NCBI RefSeq assembly: GCF_905220415.1
Contig: NC_059542.1
Span: 12,370,001 to 12,434,000 of the forward strand
Source: Colias croceus
Lineage: Eukaryota > Arthropoda > Insecta > Lepidoptera > Pieridae
Reading direction: 5' to 3'
DNA: 64,000 bases
Shown: in pieces, positions 49,570-59,314 of the stretch
Layout: each line of letters starts with the position of its first letter
Position numbering within the stretch: the stretch's first letter is position 1
The notes under the pieces: generated by a model
Seen by the model: only the letters and a program-made list of their open reading frames with translations
The model's database searches: none
Told to the model about the DNA's origin: nothing
Program-made: the position numbers and the translations under genes

Positions 49570-49643
49570 GTACAGGGCGCAGACAGGCGAGAGGGTTCGG
49601 TACCAAATGGCACATTTATACCGTTCATTACCGAGCCTCGGAG
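49570..49643 (+). CDS. Candidate internal coding exon, unknown gene
   Basis: The acceptor is CCGTGCAG at 49562-49569 and the donor is GAG|GTGAGA at 49644. The 74 bases add one base to the codon left by the 45460-45584 exon and then give 24 codons (YRAQTGERVRYQMAHLYRSL, then PSLG) with one base over. The frame stays open past the donor to a TAA near 49739, so it could instead be a longer terminal exon. Compatible phases, two splice consensuses and locally high GC support a real exon. No domain is recognisable, and the chance of such a pair over 4 kb is not negligible. Confidence 0.35.
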
Positions 49644-49739
49644 GTGAGAGATGTTGGCGCTGTCACCGCGACGGGGGGTGCTCCAGGGCTGCGCGCTGGG
49701 ATCAAGGATCTTTGTTTTGTCGGCTCATGGAAATTTATT

Positions 49740-50046
49740 AAAAAAGGTGACTACACAGTTCTTATTAAAGTAAACTTCTTTGCTGTTATTATCTATTATA
49801 TTTCTTTTCATTTTTAATTCATGAATTGGATCAATTATTTAATCATCAGTTATTGTTGTTTTAAAATAATTATTTATGCGTTTTCAATCAATTTGTAATA
49901 AAACTAAAATTCTGATTTTCATATTGTTGTGTTGCAAGCTCCTATTCAATAGACACATCAATGATCAAGCATCACGCTTATCAAAATAATTAAGAACCAT
50001 ACCATCCCAAACATCCCACAAGGACTATCTTTCCCTATATCTAATA
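49740..50046. other. AT-rich non-coding stretch
   Basis: No feature seen. Confidence 0.45.
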
Positions 50047-50231
50047 CTAGCTGTGCCCTGCGGTTTTATACGCATTGCTCCGCTCTTGTTGGTCTTAGCG
50101 TGATTATATATATAGCCTTCTTCGATAAATGGGCTATCTAACACTGAAATAATTTTGAAATCGGTCCAGCAGTTCCTGAGATTAGCGCGTTCAAACAAAC
50201 AAACTCTTCAGCTTTATAATATTAGTGTAGA
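50047..50231 (-). mobile_element. Helitron-like element, family A
   Basis: Minus strand TCTACACTAATATTATAAAGC...GGGCACAGCTAG between host A and T. The body matches 3995-4197. Confidence 0.65.
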
Positions 50232-50399
50232 TAACATAACGAAAAGCAGCAGCCTCAGCCCTGTCCAGCCACCAGGGGTCCAGGGCGCGTCAGAGCGCGT
50301 TGATTTGTGCGTGATCTCCCGCAGACTGTATTTGTACACGCGCCCACGTCGCGCGACATCCACCGCTCCCGTCAATCCGAACACCAGCCCTGAATCAGC
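50232..50399 (-). other. GC-rich open segment, possible exon
   Basis: On the minus strand the segment is open from GCT at 50397-50399, just after a TAA, into the Helitron-like copy. A weak acceptor (TTCAG, rc of 50392-50396) could start it. The predicted peptide contains LTGAVDVARRGRVYKYSLRE and has mixed, protein-like composition. The plus strand is open too. No family recognised. Confidence 0.2.
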
Positions 50400-51330
50400 T
50401 TACTTGTTTATCCTGATACACTACACGAGATCTAGATAAGGGGAATCTATTCTTTGAACCGCCGATTGTACTTTATGGGTGTACTAGAGCGTACTAGAGC
50501 TGTGTGTGCATAATGTATGTTGAGATGTAGAAACGCAGACAGAGAGTAGCTCTAATGTTAGCATTTGCCTATTTGTGTAATCCAGTATCAAAACAACATT
50601 CAGTAACAGAAAAAGACCACACATCTAATATGACAAGAGTCAATCGTATCTATCTATCTATCTATCTATCGTATCTCGTATCTTCGTCTTATTCATAATG
50701 AAAAGACAGCTAATCTCTAAGTTTTAGAAATTCAAAGAACTTTGATAACAAAGTCACAAGTTCGTTAAAACATAAGAGAGAATCATCATCCAACACAAGT
50801 CCAACACGGTGGCGAATAAAATCGTGAAGAGTAAAAGTGAAAATAATGCGGAGCTTAGAAGATATTTACATAACAGTGAAATGTAATAAACCACACATGC
50901 GCTTAAAGATTTATATGACGTTTCGTTTGTGGTATCTTAACGAGCCGAATCCACGATTCGAGCTCCATCGGGGTATTAATTAATATCGTGAAATATGTTA
51001 TGTCGCACTGGTGAAAACGGATCTCACCTGTCGTTCGACGTATTTTCCAATCTAAGCGAGCCGAAATTAGAAGGCTAAGACAACTTTGAAACCGGTCAAC
51101 ATAAAATTGGAAACCAACTGTAGTCTCCGCGTTGCGCAAGAGCCGCTTTACCAGTTTGGCGCGAGTCGCACTCGGCCGGCGCGCACCACGCAACCCACAG
51201 CCGACTCAACACATTGCCCACAAGTTGCCGTTTTATACCTAGTCTTATTCTGTATTTTGTGTAATTGTTCGTTAATGTCACTGATGCATTAATTACTAAT
51301 GACTTGAATGGATTTGATAGAATAAAGGTT
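50400..51330. other. Non-coding stretch
   Basis: Contains a TATC microsatellite (50647-50670) and a GC-rich patch at 51130-51210. The ORFs on both strands at 50903-51292 overlap each other and show no domain. Confidence 0.4.
50647..50670. repeat. TATC microsatellite
   Basis: Six TATC units. Confidence 0.95.
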
Positions 51331-51501
51331 ATTTTAATAACTCAGCCCCCAGATCACAGACACAATAGAAAATCTATTGTGTCGTGGACCGATGGGGCCG
51401 CTGGGGGCTCAATGGGTTATAGAATAGAATCACAAGGCAGGATTTGAACCCGCGTCTTTCGCCAATAAGATTTTATTAATTTTATTGGCGAAAGACGCGG
51501 G
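51331..51501. repeat. Fold-back structure with two nested hairpins and a tRNA-like box B
   Basis: GACACAATAG / CTATTGTGTC (51359-51383, 5-base loop) is enclosed by AGCCCCCAG near 51343 and CTGGGGGCT near 51401. Directly after, CCCGCGTCTTTCGCCAATAA (51449-51468) meets its exact reverse complement at 51482-51501 with a 13-base loop. The minus strand between reads GGGTTCAAATCCTGCC, a box B-like string. Confidence 0.75.
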
Positions 51502-52615
51502 AATTAAATAATAAGAGGTGGCACAATCTTCAATAAAAGTTCTTTCACTAGGATATAACAAAATATTAATTAATAGTTTAATGTTAAAAATGAATCTTGT
51601 CATAAAATATTATTGTTGAATAAATAAATAGCAATTTTTATTCTTGTTTTATTTTATCACCTACTGATTGAAAACCTTAGTTATCGTTTATATTTAATAA
51701 CAATCAGTGATAAAGTTCTTGAAATTAATATTTTTAAACACTTTTTTTTCAATTCAACTTAAGTACAACGCTTTTTTATTTTTAGCTCACACCATAGCTT
51801 AGTTACCTAACACCTTTAATTCTGTGACGAATAATATTATGTATTGATATGTGTCAGAAGCATTAGAAGCTAGTGTCGCCTACAAGCAGTGTAGCGCGGT
51901 GCGCGCAGCGACTAAGTCGCATGGGATCTATGGCTGCCGGCTGAGTGTGAGTTGCGCGGCCGACGCACACGCGCCCGCGCCGACCTCACGACCATACGAC
52001 CTTCTTTCACGACGAATTTTAGACTGTCATTTTATAGCCACAGATTAAGAATCTCGTTGACATAAATTATTGCTCGAGTACGTAAAGTGTTTGAAATGTG
52101 AGCATTTACTGAAGCATTAAGTCCGCCGTTGCGTAATGCAATGCCGTTTATATTTTTACGCGAATAAAACTCGCCGCAGTTGAGGTTACCGTTTCGTTTG
52201 TGTTCCCGTGATATTCGAGTAATAAATTACGGTATTGCTCAACTCAATAAATAGTTTGAGCATCCGAAATTCTTTCATTAGAGATTACGGACGCTGGAGT
52301 CATGTGAGATAATTGCTGAGATATTTAACATTTTACAACGTGTACCATATAAGGTGGCATTCCAGCTCAGATTTCTCTAAGAAAATATTGATTACTTGTC
52401 GTGTTGTAACACAATTATTGCAATTCAAATGGCTCCACGTTGTTACAATTCCACCGGGAACGTACTCGCAACTCTGTGCGACTTCTAATGAAGCTATACA
52501 CTTTTTTAATTTGAATTTCTATTTGAAAATCCTGTGTATATTTTAGAACTAATTTCGCAAGTAATACAAACTATCGTATCGATACTGTTCTCTCACAAGT
52601 TACTTATAGATCATA
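51502..52615. other. Non-coding stretch with a CpG-rich patch
   Basis: The CpG-rich patch at 51880-52000 is open on the plus strand (51851-52048) without a domain. The rest is AT-rich. Confidence 0.4.
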
Positions 52616-52620
52616 CCTAT
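52616..52620. repeat. BEL element target-site duplication, left copy
   Basis: CCTAT, repeated at 59310-59314. Confidence 0.85.
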
Positions 52621-52869
52621 TGAATAGAAACTCCCATTTGGTATCGCTTTGAGTTTAATTCCTTCGACAAACGTTAAGATGCCACAATACACATGAGCAA
52701 TAATTTAAGTAACACATTACTTTCTTTAGCACAGGTTTATATTAATAACAACACAAATTTTAATATTAGATGTGTTCAATACTCAGACGCTAAGATGACA
52801 CAATGACAATGCATATTACAATTCGCGTGAACAAAAAATATAAAATAAAGTGACGGTAGGTCGTAAACA
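52621..52869 (-). repeat. BEL element 3' LTR
   Basis: On the element strand it starts TGTTTACGACC and ends TTCA. One difference from the other LTR. Confidence 0.95.
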
Positions 52870-52884
52870 TACAGCCCACCAAGG
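52870..52884 (-). promoter_or_regulatory. Polypurine tract candidate
   Basis: On the element strand CCTTGGTGGGCTGTA directly precedes the 3' LTR. It is G-rich but not a clean purine run. Position is the main support. Confidence 0.4.
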
Positions 52885-53075
52885 ACAAATTTTCAAAATT
52901 TTCCTTAATACAACTAACCATACAAAACGTAAATAATAACGAACATCTTAGCGAATTTAACATCAAAAACAAAAATACAAAATAAAATATTACCACATAC
53001 TTACTTAACTAGTAAGAAATTACTAATACGAACATGTTATGAGGCTTAAGACAGACAACAGAAAAAAAATTAACA

Positions 53076-56000
53076 TTAGTTGGTAACTGGCAAAAAACAC
53101 AATTTAGAAACAGGACGTTTAATTACATTGTTTTTACATTTTAAACTGACAACTCGCGTAATTCCGTCCAATCCGGGATGTTTTTCAACTATAATACCAT
53201 AGAACCATATTCCAGGTGGAAGATCATCCTCTACTACTAAATCTCCAATTTTAGATTCAGGAAAAATATTATTCCATTTATAACGATGGTAAAACTGAGT
53301 CAAATATTCATTTGACCAACGACGCCAAAAATCTTGTGTCATTTTTTGAGTCATTTGCCACCGTCTGAGATTTGTGATATTAGATGTTTCGTAATTGACA
53401 TCAGGGGGTAAAACCAGAGGTTCTCCCACCAAAAAGTGCCCTGGTGTCAGTGGGATTGGATTGTCTGGATTCTCAGTAATTTTAGAAATAGGCCGAGAAT
53501 TCAAACAAGATTCTATTTGACAAAGTAATGTTGTCATTTCTTCAAATGTCAAAGTTGAATTCCCAACAATGCGCCTTAAATGATGTTTCGTCGATTTTAC
53601 CCCTGCCTCCCATAGTCCTCCAAAATTTGGGGAATGGGGAGGGATAAAATGCCATTCAGTCCCATTTGTAGCCAGTTGATCTGCAATTTCCTTCACTATA
53701 CTGGACCTCTCATGAGCATATAAAGATTTGAGTTCTCGTGCTGCACCCACATAATTTGTCCAATTATCGCTCCATACTTCAGCGCAATGACCACGGCGTG
53801 CTATAAAACGCTTAAACGCTGCTAGAAATCCCTGAGCTGTAAGGTCACTTACTGCTTCGAGATGGATAGCGCGTGTGGCCATACAAATGAATAAGCAAAT
53901 ATATCCCTTGAATGACCGATTACCTCTGCCTTTAGAGGTTCTTATATTAATAGGTCCCGCATAATCTACTCCACTCCTTAAGAAACGTCGACAAGCAGTA
54001 GATCTTTCAACCGGTATTTGTCCCATCAACTGGTGTCTTATGCGAGCGGTATATCGTACACAACGAACACATTTTCGAACACACAGCCGTATTAAATCCT
54101 TCGCACCTATTATCCAGTATTTTGATTGCAAATAATTTTGCATCAATTGGGGACCGCCGTGAAATGTTCTCTCATGAGCATCCGCAATAATCAAAGTTGT
54201 AAACTGTGATTTACGAGGAAGAATGATAGGATGTTTTCTCTCATCACTAAGGATCGCCTGCTGCAGTCTGCCACCTACTCGTAGGATACCGTCTTCGTCA
54301 ACTATTGGATTGAGTGAGACAAGTTTACTTTTTTTATTTATTTCTTTTTTATTTCTTAAATCAGCAAGCTCTTCACCGAAATGTTTTTCTTGGCATCTTT
54401 TAACACATATTTTTAAACTTTCTCTTATTTCAAAACTTGTTATCCAATCCTTCTGATCCTCTACTTCCTTTTTTCTCATTCTTTTAATTAGTCTTTTACA
54501 GAGTGCAGTAACGCGGAGCAGTCTTCTCAAAGATGAAAAGCGTGAGTATATTTCTTCTTCGGGATCTGCTTCATCACTGTGAGTATTAATTAAACAAATT
54601 TTCATTTTTCTTTCTTCTAGATCTGTATCTTCTATTCGACCTCTTGTAAAATTTATATCCTTTTCTTGCAGCCACTTCGGCCCTTCCTTCCAGAGTTGAA
54701 CATCCCATTGCGTACTGCCACGCGATGCACAATCTGCAGGATTATCCTTGGTAGATACGTGTTGCCATTGCTGCGGTTCCAGCGAAGTAATAATCTCCGA
54801 CACACGGTTGGCGACAAAGGTTTTCCAACGACTAGGTTGTCCTTGAAGCCAAACGAGCACAATTTGTGAGTCAGTCCACGCATGAATAGAAGATTTCTCT
54901 ATACCCATGACTTGAGACACTTCAAGTAGCAGTCTTGTGAGTAGTACAGCTCCACAAAGTTCCAATCTCGGAATCGAAACTTGTTTAATGGGCGCTACCT
55001 TTGTTTTGGAAGCAATTAATGCAACATTAACTTCCCCAATGGAGTTAACCACTCGCAAGTACACCACTGCCGCAAATGCAACATTTGAAGCATCGCAGAA
55101 GCCATGCAATTCGCGAACTTTATCATCATGATTGATGTTGATCCAGCGTGGGATACTAAATTTGGTAAGTGTATCTAATTCACTTCTATACTTGAGCCAG
55201 TCCTTCAGTAATTGTGGAGGAAGTTCAACATCCCACTCAATTCCCGAGAGCCATAATTTCTGTATAAAAACTTTGGCTGAAATTATTACTGGCGCAAGCC
55301 AACCAACAGGATCAAATAATCGAGAAATTTCTGAAATAACTTTTCTTTTTGTTACAGGAGGAGAGAGTTGTGGAAGTTTTACTACGTATTCAAATTCATC
55401 GGTTCTTCTGTTCCAGGTAAGTCCTAAAATTTTCATGATTTCATCTATTTTTAGTTTCAGGTTTTCTGCTTGATCTTCAACATCTTCGTTAATTTCGTTA
55501 ATTATTTCTTCGCTATTGCTGCTCCATTTTTGCAAGACAAATCCACCTCCTTGTAGAAGTTGTGTTATTTCCTTATAAATTTGCTTACCTTCTTCCACAG
55601 AAAAACAACCCGACATAAAATCGTCCATATAAAATTCACGAAGTACCCTTTCAGCAGCCAGCGGATACTTCAACCCATCGTCGTGTGCAACTTGCTGTAA
55701 TGATTTCACAGCGAGATAAGGTGCTAAAGCCGTACCAAAAGTAACTCGTAAGAGGCGCAGATGCTGCAATCTTTGATCTGGATCTTCACGCCACACAAAA
55801 CGTTGAAAATTTGTATGTAATTCAGATATTTTCACCTGTCTGTACATTTTTATAATGTCAGCGACAAGACAAATTGGATATTGACGCCAACGCATTATAA
55901 TGTGACGTAAGTCAGGTTGTAGTGATGGGCCTACCATAAGTTCGTCATTCAATGTGATGCCATTGGTTCCTGGACAAGAAGCGTTGAAGACAACTCGGAC

Positions 56001-58274
56001 TTTGGTAGTATCCTTATCCTCTCGGATCACTGCATGGTGAGGTAAGTATACAGCATCAGCCAAATCTTCTTCATGTGATGGCACAGTTTCCACGTGACCT
56101 AACCTTTTATATTCTTCTATGACAGCAGCATACTCAGCCTTAAGCTTGGGATTTTTTAATAACCTATTCTCAAGCCGATTAAATTGTTTTATTGCAATAG
56201 CCTTTGAATTACCATATTTGCAATTCGGATCATCGGTTCGAAATGGTAAATGTACTATATAGCGTCCTGAACTATCTCTCCTAGTAGTTGATGAGTATAT
56301 ATTCTCACATTTAATTTCCTCCTCTGTAAGAAGTGATTTATCAGAGGCAAATTGATCCGATTCAAGCTCCCAAAACTTCTTCATAAGTTCGTATTCATCG
56401 TTTTGATGAATATGATTGCACCAAATAGTGCTGGAGCTCGATCTGGATTGAATTGGACCCGATAGAATCCAACCCAGCTGTGTATTTTGCGCGATTAATT
56501 CACTGGGTGAATTCTTGATCAGACCTTCAAGCAAAATCTGACCATAAACATCTGCTCCAAGGAGCATGTCAATTTTATTTGGTGTTGCAAAGAAAGGATC
56601 TGCTAAAACTAATTTAGATACTTCAGGACTAAGATTAACAACAGCATTCCTTTCCGGAAGTACTGAGGTGAGCTTATTGAGCACAAAAGCTTGGACGCAA
56701 ATTTTAAAGTTGCAATGGCGTGATTCAATCTCAATTTCTACCCTCGCTTTAGAGGCAACAGAACTTGAGTGGTCACTACCCAAACCAATAATGGAGCTTT
56801 TGTGTGGAATCTTTCTTAGCCCAAGAAGTTGAACAGCGGCTTCAGTCAAAAATGAAGCCTGTGATCCTTGATCAATGAGACATCTTAACGTGATCAATGA
56901 GCCTGTGTGTGACCTGGCATTAACTAATGCGGTGGCAAGTAAAACTTGTCCACTGAAACGCGAAAAGCAGGCTCTGATATTATTAATATTTTTTACCTGT
57001 GTTGATGTAGATGCTGTCGCTTCCTTAGCATCTGGTTCTGCCTCACTCATTTGAGGCACCGACGGGAGCGATACATTTTTGGGATGTAGTAAAGAATGAT
57101 GTTTCTTCTTGCAAATACGACACCTGGAAGACTGGGGACACGAATATACATTGTGACCTGCACCAAGACAATTAAAACAAAGATTTTGTGATTGGACAAA
57201 ATTCCGTCGAGTATCAGTCATTTCTCTTGAAAAACTTTTACAATTTCGCAAATGATGATCATCAGAACAATAAATACATTTTAAATTTGAAATATGAAAC
57301 GCTTTCGGAGTAACATTAGTTCTATATTGTTGACTATTTTGTTTAGTTACCTTAGGATCAATAAATTCTAATGAACGTGAACGGATTTCTAAAAATTCTA
57401 TAAATTCTTTATATGTTGGTAATAAATTACAATTTTTACTACCTTGCAGTTCCCAATGCTTACGGGACTCGGAATCTAATTTTAAACTTACAATATAAAT
57501 AACAATAGTGTCCCACGTACTTACATCTATTGACAAATTTTTAAGTGCAAACATACATTCATTAGTATTATCTAATAATTCGCGTAACGCTGTAGCCGAT
57601 TCAGTTGTTACAGTTTTTTGATTCATAAATTTCTTTAAGATACAATTGGCAAGATACTTTTTGTTGCTGTACCGATCCTCAAGCTGTTTCCAACATAACT
57701 TATAATTTTCTGCAGTTATTGGTATGTGTCGCAAGAACCGTTCCGCTTCTCCAGTGAGTTGACATTTTAAATAATGTAAGCGTTGAACATCATCCAATGT
57801 AGGGTTACTATGTACCAGTGACAAAAACAGGTCTCGAAAGCTCGTCCATTCTGTATATTTCCCGGAGAAATGTGGGATAGCAATCTTTGGTAATTTAAAA
57901 CCTTGTTGATTCGAATCTGTAGCTGTGGTGCTGCCATCTGCCGCATGATGTACATAGGTTGATTTAACAGTTAAATTAGCTCGAGCTTCCCGCAACTCAT
58001 ACTTATAATCGATATATTGTTCTTCACAATTGCCATATGTATCAGCTTTGACATAAGTAGTAGCGTTCAACTTATCACTTTCCGAAACTTGAATAATTTG
58101 CGTGTGAGTTTGCAAAAACTGAGACCAAAGTTCCTCAAGCGCATCCAATCTTGTCGATAAATACGCATCATTCGATAAACGTTCTTTAGGCGATTTCTTA
58201 AAATTAGATCTAGCTTTTGTAATTCGTTCATATATATTGCTTTGCACTTTAATATAAGATTCCATCTTTAACAA
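53076..58274 (-). CDS. BEL/Pao gag-pol polyprotein
   Basis: 1732 codons with no internal stop. Domains in order: a gag-like region (DUF1759 type) around 125-310 with PHFSGKYTEWTSFRDLF; zinc knuckles at 333-345 (CxxC-HxxxxC) and 366-379, with a third Cys/His cluster at 385-393; an aspartic protease-like region (DUF1758 type) at 463-600 with CLIDQGSQASF, where the active-site Asp is D468; reverse transcriptase about 720-960 with VADIIKMYRQV (D806) and YMDDF (882-886); a Peptidase_A17/RNase H region with FCDAS (1059-1063), AWTDSQ and DNPADCASRG; an H2C2 integrase zinc finger about 1366-1405 (HERTFHGG...CVRKCVRC); an integrase core with D1437, D1503 and E1556; and a C-terminal DUF5641-like end at LCFLPV. 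No env ORF is present. Two near-start Met codons (1 and 4) leave the exact start open. Oddity: W1505 replaces the Gly normally seen in the SDNGTN integrase motif. Confidence 0.93.
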   Translation of the reverse strand: MLKMESYIKVQSNIYERITKARSNFKKSPKERLSNDAYLSTRLDALEELWSQFLQTHTQIIQVSESDKLNATTYVKADTYGNCEEQYIDYKYELREARANLTVKSTYVHHAADGSTTATDSNQQGFKLPKIAIPHFSGKYTEWTSFRDLFLSLVHSNPTLDDVQRLHYLKCQLTGEAERFLRHIPITAENYKLCWKQLEDRYSNKKYLANCILKKFMNQKTVTTESATALRELLDNTNECMFALKNLSIDVSTWDTIVIYIVSLKLDSESRKHWELQGSKNCNLLPTYKEFIEFLEIRSRSLEFIDPKVTKQNSQQYRTNVTPKAFHISNLKCIYCSDDHHLRNCKSFSREMTDTRRNFVQSQNLCFNCLGAGHNVYSCPQSSRCRICKKKHHSLLHPKNVSLPSVPQMSEAEPDAKEATASTSTQVKNINNIRACFSRFSGQVLLATALVNARSHTGSLITLRCLIDQGSQASFLTEAAVQLLGLRKIPHKSSIIGLGSDHSSSVASKARVEIEIESRHCNFKICVQAFVLNKLTSVLPERNAVVNLSPEVSKLVLADPFFATPNKIDMLLGADVYGQILLEGLIKNSPSELIAQNTQLGWILSGPIQSRSSSSTIWCNHIHQNDEYELMKKFWELESDQFASDKSLLTEEEIKCENIYSSTTRRDSSGRYIVHLPFRTDDPNCKYGNSKAIAIKQFNRLENRLLKNPKLKAEYAAVIEEYKRLGHVETVPSHEEDLADAVYLPHHAVIREDKDTTKVRVVFNASCPGTNGITLNDELMVGPSLQPDLRHIIMRWRQYPICLVADIIKMYRQVKISELHTNFQRFVWREDPDQRLQHLRLLRVTFGTALAPYLAVKSLQQVAHDDGLKYPLAAERVLREFYMDDFMSGCFSVEEGKQIYKEITQLLQGGGFVLQKWSSNSEEIINEINEDVEDQAENLKLKIDEIMKILGLTWNRRTDEFEYVVKLPQLSPPVTKRKVISEISRLFDPVGWLAPVIISAKVFIQKLWLSGIEWDVELPPQLLKDWLKYRSELDTLTKFSIPRWININHDDKVRELHGFCDASNVAFAAVVYLRVVNSIGEVNVALIASKTKVAPIKQVSIPRLELCGAVLLTRLLLEVSQVMGIEKSSIHAWTDSQIVLVWLQGQPSRWKTFVANRVSEIITSLEPQQWQHVSTKDNPADCASRGSTQWDVQLWKEGPKWLQEKDINFTRGRIEDTDLEERKMKICLINTHSDEADPEEEIYSRFSSLRRLLRVTALCKRLIKRMRKKEVEDQKDWITSFEIRESLKICVKRCQEKHFGEELADLRNKKEINKKSKLVSLNPIVDEDGILRVGGRLQQAILSDERKHPIILPRKSQFTTLIIADAHERTFHGGPQLMQNYLQSKYWIIGAKDLIRLCVRKCVRCVRYTARIRHQLMGQIPVERSTACRRFLRSGVDYAGPINIRTSKGRGNRSFKGYICLFICMATRAIHLEAVSDLTAQGFLAAFKRFIARRGHCAEVWSDNWTNYVGAARELKSLYAHERSSIVKEIADQLATNGTEWHFIPPHSPNFGGLWEAGVKSTKHHLRRIVGNSTLTFEEMTTLLCQIESCLNSRPISKITENPDNPIPLTPGHFLVGEPLVLPPDVNYETSNITNLRRWQMTQKMTQDFWRRWSNEYLTQFYHRYKWNNIFPESKIGDLVVEDDLPPGIWFYGIIVEKHPGLDGITRVVSLKCKNNVIKRPVSKLCFLPVTN

Positions 58275-59042
58275 TAAACAAAATTTATATATAAAAAACT
58301 TAATACAAATCTCAACGTGAAATACCTATTTGAAATATGTAATCTAATAAATCAAATATATTTACTATAGAAAATCTGGAATCTAATATATAAAAATCAA
58401 TGCCACTTTTCGTTGTAATTCCATAACTCGAGAACGGCTGAACCGATTTCGATAATTCTTTTTTTATTATATTCCTTGAAGTACGAGGATGGTTCTTATG
58501 TAGAGAAAACGTTAATATGTACCACGGGCGAAGCCGGGGCGGACCGCTAGTAGATTTATAAATTCAATGTTCATAAAGTGACAATTACTTATTCACAGAT
58601 TATAATACTTAAGTAAGTAGGTACTTATAGTTATTTAACTATAATTGTTTTAAGATTCAGCTAAACACGTAACCTTGAATTATCTAACAAGTTCACATTA
58701 GGTACATCAATCTTTAAAGTACAAATCAATTTATTTTGTAATAGCAATTAGCAAGTTTTATATACGATTTACACTTAAAGTCCCAATATATTAAAGTCCA
58801 ATTATTACGATATTATCTCGAATGTACTCACGGTTTGTCCACTTATTTACTCACTCACAGCACTTATACACAAAATAACCTCCAGGTGCAGATGTGAAGA
58901 CACGAAACACGATGATAGAACACCCAACTCGATGTCACGTATTATTTGTCGTAATCCACCAATACTTACTTCGATATTGTCGTAACTCCAAAGCCAGTAT
59001 TCTCCAGTATCGTTATATATATTATATCTTATATCTTATATC
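58275..59042 (-). other. BEL element leader (5' untranslated region)
   Basis: Non-coding leader between the primer site and gag. It contains the Helitron-like insert 58382-58550. ATATCTTATATCTTATATCC near 59023 is a small repeat. Confidence 0.7.
58382..58550 (+). mobile_element. Helitron-like element, family B, inside the BEL leader
   Basis: Begins TCTAATATATAAAAATC after host A, ends GGGGCGGACCGCTAG before host T, 169 bp. Over its full length I find no difference from 60785-60953 read on the minus strand. Confidence 0.8.
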
Positions 59043-59060
59043 CGGCAATCGTAAGGACCA
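59043..59060 (-). promoter_or_regulatory. Primer binding site candidate
   Basis: Directly inside the 5' LTR the element strand reads TGGTCCTTACGATTGCCG. The opening TGG pairs with a tRNA CCA end. The matching tRNA was not identified. Confidence 0.55.
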
Positions 59061-59309
59061 TGAATAAAAACTCCCATTTGGTATCGCTTTGAGTTTAATT
59101 CCTTCGACAAACGTTAAGATGCCACAATACACATGAGCAATAATTTAAGTAACACATTACTTTCTTTAGCACAGGTTTATATTAATAACAACACAAATTT
59201 TAATATTAGATGTGTTCAATACTCAGACGCTAAGATGACACAATGACAATGCATATTACAATTCGCGTGAACAAAAAATATAAAATAAAGTGACGGTAGG
59301 TCGTAAACA
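59061..59309 (-). repeat. BEL element 5' LTR
   Basis: TG...CA ends, 249 bp. It should hold the promoter and transcription start for the genomic RNA; AT-rich strings such as TTTATTTTATATTT follow the first 20 bases. Confidence 0.95.
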
Positions 59310-59314
59310 CCTAT
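59310..59314. repeat. BEL element target-site duplication, right copy
   Basis: CCTAT, repeated at 52616-52620. Confidence 0.85.

Larger units (their letters stand above)
52621..59309 (-). mobile_element. BEL/Pao LTR retrotransposon, complete, recent insertion
   Basis: 6689 bp with 249-bp LTRs at both ends, a 5-bp TSD (CCTAT), a primer-binding-site candidate, a purine-rich candidate tract and one long gag-pol ORF. By eye the LTRs differ at a single base (G at 52627, A at 59067), pointing to recent integration. A 169-bp Helitron-like insert lies in the leader (58382-58550). Confidence 0.95.

Noticed and set aside
54223..57955. Several ORFs on the plus strand and in other minus frames within the BEL element
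   Set aside because: They lie wholly inside the 1732-codon polyprotein on other frames and show no domain; they are shadows.
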